In this document: piece after piece, positions 13,412-22,956 of the stretch | How the letters are laid out: every line of letters starts with the position of its first letter | Position numbering within the stretch: the stretch's first letter is position 1 | From: Madurella fahalii | Lineage: Eukaryota > Ascomycota > Sordariomycetes > Sordariales | DNA: 64,000 nt | Direction: 5' to 3' | Assembly: GCA_029876055.1 (NCBI GenBank) | Contig: CM056879.1 | Span: 2,728,001-2,792,000 of the forward strand | Notes under the pieces: model-generated | Database searches by the model: none | Told to the model about the DNA's origin: nothing | Seen by the model: only the letters and a program-made list of their open reading frames with translations | Made by a program: the position numbers and the translations under genes

Positions 13412-15552
13412 ATGTCCAGCTACCCGCCAGATGTGGAGAAACAGGCGTCGGCGGCTATACCAGACGCCGAGACTCCAGTCGCTAGTTATGATACCTCGAC
13501 TTCGACGCTCAAGAGCGAGTTGCCGCACAAGGAGATTGCCGGCGACTCCCATCGCGAGAGCCTCTCCCGCTTCTCGTCGGTCGATTCAGATCCCCTCTCC
13601 CCGCTTGAGGATGCCCTTGCCAGACCCTCGTCGATCCGAGACGTCGACTTAGACTCGGAGCCGGACTCACCCAACGACCTGACACGAACCCGCACCCGCA
13701 CCTCCATCACATCATCTGCGTCGCGGCCCCCAGACTTTGAAGTTTCGCTTGAGCCCGACGACCCAGAGAACCCCAGAAACTGGCATGTAACCCTCGGAAA
13801 ACGAAACAAATGCAATCCTCCCGGAAGAGAAGAGACTAACGCGCACCGCAAGGCCCTTTTGGTACCGCGCCTGGACAATCTTCACTGTCTCGTACTCGAC
13901 CTGGGTCGTCGTGCTCTACAGCACGAGTTACACGGCCACGATCCAGGGCATCATGGACGAGTTTGATATATCGAGCCGGTCCGTCGCCACCCTCGGCTTG
14001 ACGACGTACCTGCTAGGCCTCGCGGCCGGGAGCGTCGTTGTCGCACCCATGAGCGAGCTCTATGGCCGGAGGATCGTGTACCTGGTGTGTCTGTCAGTGT
14101 TTGTCGTGCTGATCGTCCCGTCTGGGCTGGCGAGGTCGTTGATGGACATGGTGATTGTGAGGTTTTTTGCGTGCGTGTTTACTTCTCTGTGACGCCCTTT
14201 TTTATTCTACTTGTGTCACGGGCCTTAGGGAGGCTGACTGATGCTGTGATACTAGGGCACTTTTTGGAGCAGCCATGATTTCAAACGGCCCAGGGACGGT
14301 GGTCGATATCGCGAGTCATGAGACCCTTGCACTGTGTATGTCGCTGTGGTCGGTGGCACCGCTCAACGGCCCGACCACCGGGCCCATCATTGGCGGTTTT
14401 GTATACGAGTATCTGGGCTGGCGATGGGGCAATTGGCTGGCCATGATCCTCGGCGGAGCGGCCGTCATCATGCTAGCGACTATCAAAGAGACGTATGCGC
14501 CGGCGCTACTTAAGAAGAAGGCTGCCAGGATACGCAAGGAGACGGGCGACGACCGCTGGTGGTGCCGGTACGATCAGCGAATTTCGACGCTACAACTCCT
14601 CAAGATCAATCTCAGTCGGCCTTTTATCCTGGCCGCGACCGAGCCGATCCTGTGGTTTTTCAACGTCTGGTTAGCGCCCTTCCCACTTACCGCTGAACCA
14701 AACATAAAACAATCCCCGTAATTGCCAGATCAAAACTAATCCCGCCTAATCAGGATCTCCATCATCTACGGTATCCTTTACCTCTGCTTCGTTGCCTACC
14801 CCATAGTCTTCACGCAGCATCGCGGCTGGTCCGTGGCAATGTCGGGTCTCGCCTTCGTCGGCATTGCCATTGGCACCCTCATCTCCATTGTCCTCGAGCC
14901 CCTCTGGCGGCATATCATCAACAGCTCCCCCAAGCGGGACCCGGAGACGGGCCGGGCCGCCCCCGAGGCCACTGCGCTCATCATGTCAATCGGCGCGCTC
15001 CTGACCCCGCTGGGCCAGCTCGTCTTCAGCTGGACTTGCCTGCCTGCGTCCATTCACCCGGGCGTTCCCATCGCCTTTGGTATCCCCTTTGGCATGGGCA
15101 ACACCCTCTCCTTCATCTACGGTTCAAACTACCTCGCCGGCGCCTACGGCATCTACGCGGCGTCCGCGCTGGCCGGCAACGCCGTGATCCGCTCGGCCAT
15201 CGGCGGCGCCTTGCCGCTGGCCGGCCCCGCCATGTATTCAGCGATGACACCACAGTGGGCGGGGACCTTTCTAGGGCTGCTCGAGGTGCTCTTGATTCCG
15301 ATCCCGTTCATGTTTTATTGGTACGGGGATCGGATTAGGGCCAAGAGCGGGGTCATTCGGCAGATGCGCGAGGAGCAGGCGAGGGCCGATGGGAGGCAGG
15401 CTAAGGCTACGGCGAGAGCGAAGAAGAGTTTGACGAGTGGTCAGAGTCGGGATACTAGGGCTGTGACGCCCAGGCCGAGAACAGGAGGGGCAGGAGGAGA
15501 AGGGTTGCCGCTGCAGCCTCAGCTGTCTGCACCAGGAGTAGGTATACCTTGA
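13412..15552 (+). CDS. MFS transporter, DHA1 (drug:H+ antiporter / polyamine) type
   Basis: Twelve-helix plasma-membrane exporter of the major facilitator superfamily, the group that includes fungal Tpo, Flr and fluconazole-resistance pumps. Four exons: 13412-13782, 13853-14170, 14256-14669 and 14754-15552, giving 633 residues. Residues 1-120 are an acidic, Ser-rich cytoplasmic tail. NPRNWPFWYRAW, the typical entry to helix 1, starts near 120 and is split by the first intron. Motif A, GSVVVAPMSELYGRR, is at 183-197, and MISNGPGTVVD follows in helix 5. The C-terminal 70 residues are basic and low-complexity. The first intron (13783-13852) must use a GC donor to keep frame; the other two are GT-AG (85 and 84 nt). 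Substrate cannot be read from sequence. The neighbours are housekeeping genes, so there is no sign of a metabolite cluster. Confidence 0.92.
13783..13852 (+). other. Non-canonical GC-AG intron in the MFS gene
   Basis: Splicing TG|GCATGT to GCAAG|GCCC is the only choice that joins NW to PFWYRAW in frame. The nearby GT (13787) gives the wrong frame with the same acceptor. A good branch point, CTAAC, lies 13 bases before the acceptor. Confidence 0.8.
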
Positions 15553-16511
15553 TGCGGTGAATGAGATGTGGTTTTTGTCGGCTTTTCTTACAAGGTGATT
15601 TTTGCATATGGTAGAGGAAACGGTGGGGAAAGTAACAAGCATGGCCGGCGATAATGTATATAAGTAATGATATTGAGATTCCCGGGTTCGACAATGCGGG
15701 TTTCTGTGTGGAAGGTGAGTCTGGTAACCATACTCCGCCGCGGTCGTTTGTGCTCTCCATTAGAGTCCGGCAAGGGCATAGCGCTGGGAATAATATCACC
15801 GTAGCAATGTTACAATGCACATTCGTCCAAGTTTGTCACGACTTTATTCACTCGTCCCCAAAAACAACCTGTTCTGCTCTGCTCTGCTCTGCGATGCAAC
15901 GCCATCCGCTTGTTTCGTACTAACTAACCGTTGCCCCCGACGGCGGATTGTATTTTCCCTTTCCCGTGCATCAGCTATCGGTATCCGCATCTATAAAATG
16001 CGGTATCTGGCTCTTGGTAACGGAATAAATCGAGCGGGCTTGAGCAAGAGTTGAAGCGAAGCCAAGGTAGTAGAGCCTGAATTGCCGGAATGGCCGCCAT
16101 ACAAAGAGAAGAGGGCGGCGCGGCTTCGGCCCATCATCTCCCTCGCGTCGACATGGCCGCGAATCGTCTGCCTTTGTCCACCTCCTAATCATACCTGCCA
16201 AACCAGAGCAAAAGAGAGAAAAGTGCAAAAACGGACAGCGATAAGAAGCAGGGGCGGCTAATGGTGCCCGCAGCACGTCCAGGTACAACTCCCAAAACGC
16301 CGGCCAGACAGTTGAAACGCATGACGCCGACGCCTCCACCACCTCTTCCACCATGAATAATACAAAACCCTCATCGAGGGTAGGAAAGGGAAAATAATAA
16401 GCCGCAAGAACCCAGCGCCGTTGAATCCACCCCGCATATGACTAGTTCTTTACAGCAGCCCGCGCACGTGTATGTGTATATGTCCCCGCTGTCCCGAAAC
16501 AAAAGAGAGAA
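15553..16511. other. Intergenic between convergent MFS and Hpc2 genes
   Basis: Presumed 3' UTRs and terminators of two convergent genes. A TCTGC repeat is at 15873-15892. No gene seen. Confidence 0.6.
15873..15892. repeat. (TCTGC)x4 microsatellite
   Basis: Four perfect five-base units in the region between the MFS and Hpc2 genes. Confidence 0.85.
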
Positions 16512-18578
16512 TCACATCGTAATCCCCGACACGGCGCCCTGCCCCGGTAGCCCCAGCAAACCAGTACCGCCACCGGTTGCGGCAGCGGCGCCAACGCCCG
16601 TCTTGGACGACATCTGCGCGAGCTTCTCCCGCTCGGCCTTCTCCTTGTCCCTCTGTTCCTTCTCAAGCTTGGTGATTCGCGGCTTCCTAACCGTCCCGCC
16701 CCTGGATCCTGGCCCGCCACCACGGCCCCTTCCGCTCCCCTCACCACGCGTCGCGCCGCCTCTGCTACCCCTGCCCCTACCGCCGCGACCCCTCCTCGGC
16801 GGACCCTCGGGAACGGCGGGCTTCTCGACTTCGGGTATGAGCGGCCCACTGTAGACGAAAAACCCATCCCGGCTGGCCGCGGCCTGTTCCTCCCACAGCA
16901 GCTCCGAGTCATCTACGAAGTCATCGTCCTTGTCATACTCGTCCTCCTTGAAGTTGCGCTTCTTCCTCGCTGGCTTCGCTGGTGCCGCCGCCTCGGGGCC
17001 ACTCATGCCACCGCCTGTCAAGCCATTTCCGTTGCCCATGCCGCCCATCTCGACGTTACTCCCCTCAGGATCCGATTGCAAGTCCTCCTCCATCTCGTCC
17101 CCAGACTCCCTCCCGCTGCCATTCTTCTCGAGCGCCGCTGTCGCCGCCGCGATGCGCGCCTTGCGCTCCCGGCTGGCCGCCAGCCGCGGGTGCAGCGCGT
17201 CCCACCCGTACCGCTCCTCGGCCATGCGCATGAAATTGACATATTTGTTGTTCTCGCCGGTTTTGAGCGGGATGTGTAGCGATATGCTCGGCGTCTCGAT
17301 CTCCTCGCCGGGACGGACTTTGCCGAAATCAAGGATGGACCGGCCTTCGCCGCCGGGGAGGGGCGGGAGGGCGTCCTTGAGGCTGTTGATCTTGGGCGAG
17401 GACGAGGAGCTGCTGCGGGCTTTCTTGTTGGATTCGCGTTCCTGCTGCACGACGGCAGCGATCTTCTTGCTTTGGGCGGGCGCCGGAGCCGCAGGGGTTG
17501 CGGCGGCGGCGGATGTGGCGCTCGGGATCGACGTCATGCTTGTGAAGGAATTGGTTTTCGACTCGGCTTTGTTGGCAGCGGTGGGCGCCGGAGGTGGGGG
17601 TGGAGGGCGCCTGGCGTCGGCAAGGATGGGCTTGGGCATGTGCTGGGCAGCGGGAGCGGCAGCGGGAGTGGGAGCGGGAGCGGGAGCATTGCGCACGGTG
17701 TTGGAGGGCGAGGGCGGCACGGACGCCGATTCTTGAAAACGGGCCTGAGGCGTGGGGTTGCTGTAGGTCTGAGATGGAATGGGCGAGATCACATTAGGAG
17801 CAGGCGGTGGATCTACCAAGCTGGCAATCGAGGGCGACGCGCTGGCACGGTTGACTACCTGGGTGGGCGCGCGGGGTGAGCCGAGCGGACCCGTGCCGTA
17901 CGGATCCCGTGTCGCTACGGACTCACGAATAGGATCGTAGCCACCCCGAATGGGGTCAAACATCTGCCTCGCCGGCGCGGCGGGCTGCGGTTTCGGGGGC
18001 GGCTCTTCGTTCAGGAGGTTGTGCATATGCATCGAGCCCTCACGCTTCGGAGCGGCTTGGGCGTATCCGGTCTCGGCAGGGGCCGGGCGCGCATCCAGGG
18101 CCATGCGCATCGATGAGAGCTCGGTAATCTTGGGTTGCCGGGGCGGGCCCGAGACGGATCTCGCGTCCATCTCCGACGTCGCGTCGCTGCCCTCGGTCGC
18201 AGCCGCCTTCCGCTTCCTCTGGACGGGAGGGGCATTGGGGTCTCTGGGCTTCCGCGGCCGACGCTGCTTGGGCTGATCGGCGTTTGTTGAGCTCCCATCG
18301 ACGGGGGTAGCCTTGGGTTTGATGGTGCTGCCGGGTTTCCTGCCGGGTTTCTTGCGGGGGAGGCCGGCGGCGGTCAGGGCAACGTTCGGGGCCGGTTCGG
18401 TGGGCTGTTGCTGCTGCATAATGCCAAATCGAGATGCTGAGCCGGGATCAACGATGATCTCGTCCATCTCAATATTGGCTCGGCCGGCGTTGATGACGCG
18501 AGTCGGAGAGCCGGGCTCCGATATTATCGCCGACGGTGGTGATGATAACGACGGTGACGAGCTGTATTGCTTCTGCAT
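16512..18578 (-). CDS. HPC2: Hpc2-related protein, HIR histone chaperone subunit
   Basis: Subunit of the HIR complex, which deposits H3-H4 outside S phase and represses histone genes; counterpart of animal ubinuclein. Single exon of 688 residues on the minus strand. The deciding feature is the Hpc2-related domain at about 543-578, with YDKDDDFVDDSELLWEEQ followed by DGFFVYSGPL, which in ubinuclein and Hpc2 contacts Hir1/HIRA. A second conserved block (about 395-475) contains RSILDFGKVRPGEE and NKYVNFMRMAEERYGWDALH. The rest is disordered: a GRKPGS AT-hook-like stretch near 78, poly-Pro, poly-Ala and a Gly/Arg-rich RGG-like region near 595-630, then a Lys/Glu-rich helix. The start at 18578 is the first ATG of the frame. 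It is convergent with the MFS gene. Confident on the domain; the HIR role is by family. Confidence 0.9.
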   Translation of the reverse strand: MQKQYSSSPSLSSPPSAIISEPGSPTRVINAGRANIEMDEIIVDPGSASRFGIMQQQQPTEPAPNVALTAAGLPRKKPGRKPGSTIKPKATPVDGSSTNADQPKQRRPRKPRDPNAPPVQRKRKAAATEGSDATSEMDARSVSGPPRQPKITELSSMRMALDARPAPAETGYAQAAPKREGSMHMHNLLNEEPPPKPQPAAPARQMFDPIRGGYDPIRESVATRDPYGTGPLGSPRAPTQVVNRASASPSIASLVDPPPAPNVISPIPSQTYSNPTPQARFQESASVPPSPSNTVRNAPAPAPTPAAAPAAQHMPKPILADARRPPPPPPAPTAANKAESKTNSFTSMTSIPSATSAAAATPAAPAPAQSKKIAAVVQQERESNKKARSSSSSSPKINSLKDALPPLPGGEGRSILDFGKVRPGEEIETPSISLHIPLKTGENNKYVNFMRMAEERYGWDALHPRLAASRERKARIAAATAALEKNGSGRESGDEMEEDLQSDPEGSNVEMGGMGNGNGLTGGGMSGPEAAAPAKPARKKRNFKEDEYDKDDDFVDDSELLWEEQAAASRDGFFVYSGPLIPEVEKPAVPEGPPRRGRGGRGRGSRGGATRGEGSGRGRGGGPGSRGGTVRKPRITKLEKEQRDKEKAEREKLAQMSSKTGVGAAAATGGGTGLLGLPGQGAVSGITM

Positions 18579-19671
18579 TTCGACCAGCGGTTTCCGCCAC
18601 CCGCTGCCAGTCCCCAGCTGGCAAAGATGCCTCTGAAGAGCGGAGGGAGGAAACGAGAAAAGGAAAAAAAAGAAAAAATAAAAGGGGAAAAAGAAAAGGA
18701 ACCACAGCCCCCTGCTACGATCACGGGCGTGCTGCGTGTGCGTTCGCTAGTGAATGGCGAAGAAACTCTGACAAAGAATATAGGGCAACGGCTGTCCGCT
18801 GCAACAACAGACCAAAAAGGGGCACAAAGGGTGGGAAAATGCCGAAGCCCGGGAGGTAGTTTGTATGTCCCACCGATGGGACGTTGTCGACAACAGCAGG
18901 AACTGCCGCTGATAGGCCGCCTGGAGGGAGCTCGCTGAGCTTCCAGAGCGTTGGTGGAATGCCCCTTGTGGTTGGTCGGTCGGCTGGATTGGGTCCGAGC
19001 GTCGCGGCAGCCGAACTTGTGACTTTTGCGGCTTGAGCTGCAGAGGTGGAGTTTGCAGCTTCTGAATACCTTCAAAGTCCCGAAGCGCTGCAAATCCGCC
19101 CGCCGTCGGCCGACAAAAAAACCGGAGGCAGTGCCCAGCGTGCAGGGCCGCGGGCAATCGACGCCTATGATTAATTCGGCTGGCTCTGCTGAATATGAAA
19201 ACCACCTTTGCGCGATGCAAAGGCGAGAGAACCGAGATAATTCAGATGGGTTTTGCACTCGGCGCCCGAAAATGTCGGTGGACGTTGAGTGTGTTGGGTG
19301 GTGGAAAGAGAAGGGAGAAGGAGAGGAAATTTTGGGGTGCGAAGGGGGGCGAAGAGACGACGGGGATGGCTCTGTTTTGGAACTTTATTATTTCGCAGCT
19401 GGCGAGGGAAAACCGGGGCCTTGACCACCTCAGGACAGTTACGGGATGCAAGGGAAATTTTGATCTAGGAAAAAAAAAAAACGAATTAAACACCAGGGCT
19501 GGCTCTCGGCCGGCGCTGAGGAGGGAAGGGGACGAACCAAGGGGCAGCGCGGCGGGGAAACACCAGCGAGGGCATGGGAGACGCGGATGGAATTGGGAAT
19601 GGCCGCATTGACCGAGGAGCCAAGCGATGACCGGAAGGGGGAAATGGAGTGTCAGCGGCGGATGTCCCAGC

Positions 19672-19745
19672 GGGCATGAGCATAGGCGTGGGCATGGGCG
19701 TGGGCATCATCCATTATCCATCGTCGGGATAGAGAGAGAGAGAGA
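19672..19745. repeat. GGGCAT/GGGCGT hexamer repeat and (GA)n run
   Basis: Degenerate hexamer units around 19672-19710, followed at about 19731 by a GAGAGA run. Confidence 0.7.
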
Positions 19746-20496
19746 CAGAGAGGGTGAGAGACGGAATCAAACACCAAAGAAGGTCCGAGGCAGCTGCTAA
19801 CGGAGCCAGGGCGATAGGCTGCACCTTGATACGCCAACGCCAAGGTGCTGTACCGCCACCTGACTGTGCCGAGATCCCCTCAAGGGAGGTGAGATGGAAC
19901 GGCGAGTCGGTGGCCCGAACCAGGAAGGGAAATTCGCAAAGAGGGAAAGAAAGTGGTCAGTCATGGGCCATGGATCGTGGATCCCTTCTCTCATCGGACG
20001 CAACGGACAGCCGGCTGCAGAGCGCCTAGCGGCAGGGCTGCGCCGGTGTTCTTCTTTGGTTTCTTGGCTCCACCCGAGAAATCGTCTGTCGGGCATGCCT
20101 TTTTAAGGTGTGGCAGGGGTCGATGATTGCTTCTTTTTCCTCTGGAGGGATGTTCGCGACTCAGGTGGGGCACCCACGCCTTGAGTGTGAACCGAGCGCG
20201 CGGAAGAGGCTCGCGCTGCCCGCTTGCTGCACGGTACAAAGGCCGCGTCCCGAGAGATGTCGAGTTACTTTCGGTTTGGGGGCAGATCGGACGGACTGTA
20301 TCCCTGTCAGATACTTATCATCCGGCAGAATCCTTGTACCCGACCCCCCGTTTCGAATCTGGTGTGGGTGCTGCGTGACATCTTTGGAAGCCGCAGCGCT
20401 CCGCATTTGCCAAAACAACCGCGCTGGAAATACAGGGGTTATGAGCAAGCGGCACACGCCACCTGCACATCTGCAACGTGTGAAGTCCTCGATTAC

Positions 20497-20517
20497 GAAC
20501 TGCGAACTGCGAACTGC
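20497..20517. repeat. (GAACTGC)x3 tandem repeat
   Basis: Three perfect 7-base units about 570 bp upstream of the Rba50-like start codon. Confidence 0.85.
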
Positions 20518-21088
20518 AGCCTGCGCAATCGCCGGGCTGGGCGATGAAAGTGCCGCAAATAAAGGCCATGTGAGCGCCGAATGGCTCTGTTCTGGTTCAA
20601 CAAGTCTACCGAATGGTGGTTAGTGCTATGCGTCTTAGTGCCAAAACATTTTTGTGTGTCAACCAGATACCGCGGGTTTCCAGACGCGCAATGCCCTGAG
20701 TGCTACGCCCAAACGGTAGGATCCCTCCGTTTAGATGGTTAGGTGCAGTGTAGTGTGCACTAGATTTATTTGTACACAAGTAGAGTACCGACCCGTTGCC
20801 GAATCCGACTTGCTTGGGATCATGCACGGGCCGGTGATTTTGGCGTTGATCGACACTAATGCCAATCCCAGCTAAGCGAAAAAAAAGTTTGATTACATAA
20901 GGTTGCCTGCCTTCCGGCTTTGAACCGAGCTGGCAGGCAGAGGCGGCCCCGCAGTCGATAAGATAAGCCTGCTATATCGTGTTAACCCCAAAGAACAAAC
21001 AGAGCCGTCACGGAAGCATTTTCGTAACAAAGTCGACTCTCGTTTTTATCCGCCGTGCAAAAGAGCCTCGAGTAGACCGGCCCGCATC

Positions 21089-22393
21089 ATGGACGCAACA
21101 TTGGAGATTCACGATGTTCGAGAAAGAGACTTTGACGATGTTCAACCGCCGAGTTTCCCGACGCCATCAGCGCTGTCCACCAGCGGATTCCCCGCTCACA
21201 AGAAACGAGTCTCAGCTTTCAAGCAGCAGCGGCAGGCGAAGTCGGCGACCGCTTCACCTGTGCACGGCGCGCCGTCTGCAGAATCGAAAATCACGTCCGC
21301 CGAGCCATCAAGTCGAAATGGCGTGCCGAGCCAGAGAAGTACAGAGCCAGACGAGAAGCGGGGCATCGACGAGGAAAACAGAGCTGTGATAGACTCCATG
21401 TCACCCGAAGAAATAGCCGAGGCGCAGAAAGAACTCTTCTCTGGCTTGGACCCAAAACTTATTCAGATGCTGCTAAGACGCTCAAACCTGGACGAGCCGG
21501 CCGGTCCATCACCGTTCGACTTGGTGCCCCCATCGACGAGCGCGGGCCCGGCACCTTCTAAGCCGCCGCACCCCACCGTCGAAGACGCACCAGATGCGCC
21601 CCCGGAACCCGAGACGGGCCCAGCACCCGTGAGAAAGCCCAACAAACCCAAGAAAACAGTCGCCTTCGACGAAGACGCCGCGCCTCCAGCTCCTCCGCCT
21701 TCACTCTTCCCCGCGACTTCGGCCCCCGCGAAGGACTCCGAGCCCAGGCCCGACGCACCCAAAACCCACTTCCCCCACCCGCCCAAGGTCCCCGACCTCG
21801 ACCCGGCAGACCCTAACTTCCTCGAGACCATGCACAAGAAATTCTTCCCCAACCTCCCCGCCGACCCGTCCAAACTCGCCTGGATGGCGCCGCTCCCCAC
21901 GCCAAACTCGCCCGCCGACCGCGAATCCCCTTACTACCCGGGGCAGTCGTCCCTCCCCGTCTCGGCCCTCCGCTTCGACTTCCGCGGCGCCCTCGTCCCG
22001 CCCCGCCTCAGCCGCACCATACCCGTGACCAAAGGCCTGCACCACCACGGCGAGGCCCCCGAGGCGGCCGGGTACACCATCCCCGAGCTGGCGCGGCTGG
22101 CGCGGTCGGCAGTGCCGGCGCAGCGGTGCGTCGCGTACCAGACGCTGGGACGGATGCTGTACCGTCTTGGGCGCGGGGACTGGGGCGGCGGCGCGGGCGG
22201 GCGGGACGGCGACGAGGACGACCTCGCCTTCGCGCTGTGGCGCTGCTTCAGGGAAGGGAAGGTGCTGGAGAGCCTGGAGGAAGAGGCCGGCTTGCCCGAG
22301 GGGAAAGGCCATCTGAGCTGCAAGGCGTACGCGATCGAGGCGTTGTGGCTGTTTGAGAAGGGCGGGTGGAGGGAGAAGTGGAGGGGGCTGTGA
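21089..22393 (+). CDS. RBA50: RPAP1/Rba50-like RNA polymerase II assembly factor
   Basis: Family members help assemble or import RNA polymerase II and connect it to chaperones; yeast Rba50 is about the same size. Single exon, 434 residues. An RPAP1 N-terminal region lies at about 93-134 (ENRAVIDSMSPEEIAEAQ followed by ELFSGLDPKLIQMLLRRSN), and an RPAP1 C-terminal region starts near 292 with SALRFDFRGALVPPRL. Between them is a long Pro/Ala/Asp-rich linker. The C-terminal 110 residues look like short helical repeats (PELARLARSAVPAQR, AYAIEALWLFEKGG). The ATG at 21089 is the first in frame after a stop. Convergent with Smc4, 563 bp apart. Good match on both domains; symbol by analogy with yeast. 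Confidence 0.88.
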   Translation: MDATLEIHDVRERDFDDVQPPSFPTPSALSTSGFPAHKKRVSAFKQQRQAKSATASPVHGAPSAESKITSAEPSSRNGVPSQRSTEPDEKRGIDEENRAVIDSMSPEEIAEAQKELFSGLDPKLIQMLLRRSNLDEPAGPSPFDLVPPSTSAGPAPSKPPHPTVEDAPDAPPEPETGPAPVRKPNKPKKTVAFDEDAAPPAPPPSLFPATSAPAKDSEPRPDAPKTHFPHPPKVPDLDPADPNFLETMHKKFFPNLPADPSKLAWMAPLPTPNSPADRESPYYPGQSSLPVSALRFDFRGALVPPRLSRTIPVTKGLHHHGEAPEAAGYTIPELARLARSAVPAQRCVAYQTLGRMLYRLGRGDWGGGAGGRDGDEDDLAFALWRCFREGKVLESLEEEAGLPEGKGHLSCKAYAIEALWLFEKGGWREKWRGL

Positions 22394-22956
22394 GAGGGGG
22401 GAATATTCGGGGCGTGAGTCGAGTTCTAATGCATAAAAGGAGGCATAAAGGATACAGACGGATGGGAGTACGGTGGATGCATTACGCCGAACGGCGTGGA
22501 GCGCATCAAAGCGAGAAGACACGGCGTGGTCTTTCTAGCTTCATGCGGTGATATAGCGCAGTTTGTGTCTCTGAACCTGCAAAGGACATAATAAAATGCG
22601 GATAGCGGCAGCCGGGTGAAGGGCAACGAAGTGAGCAAAATAGAAGAGATAACAAAAAGTTCGCATTTCATACGTAATAGCGACGAGGCACATTTAACTC
22701 CGTTCATCTCGGTTCCCATAGGCCCTCCCGTCCTTGACCCTTCCTCGTTTATAACCCTAAACAGACAGCCCAACCCCAAAGCCTCGTACGGTCATCCCGG
22801 CCCTGAACATGACAACACCATGCGGAACCGAACCCAGAAGGGGGCCAGGACGGCTAACCCTATAACGGCCGCAAAAGAGAACCCGCATTAACCAACCAAA
22901 CTTCAAGCAAGAAGCAGAACAAAACCAACCGCACCGAGGGATTGCTTTCTGTTGCA
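22394..22956. other. Intergenic between convergent Rba50-like and Smc4 genes
   Basis: Short convergent gap, presumably two 3' UTRs. Nothing else recognised. Confidence 0.65.

Larger units (their letters stand above)
18579..21088. other. Divergent promoter region, Hpc2 / Rba50-like
   Basis: Holds the upstream regions of two divergent genes. Short repeats occur at 19672-19710 and 20497-20517, and a GA run near 19731. Many short overlapping frames occur, none recognisable. An A-rich run at 18655-18700 just upstream of Hpc2 is pyrimidine-rich on its coding strand, as often seen in fungal leaders. Confidence 0.55.
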
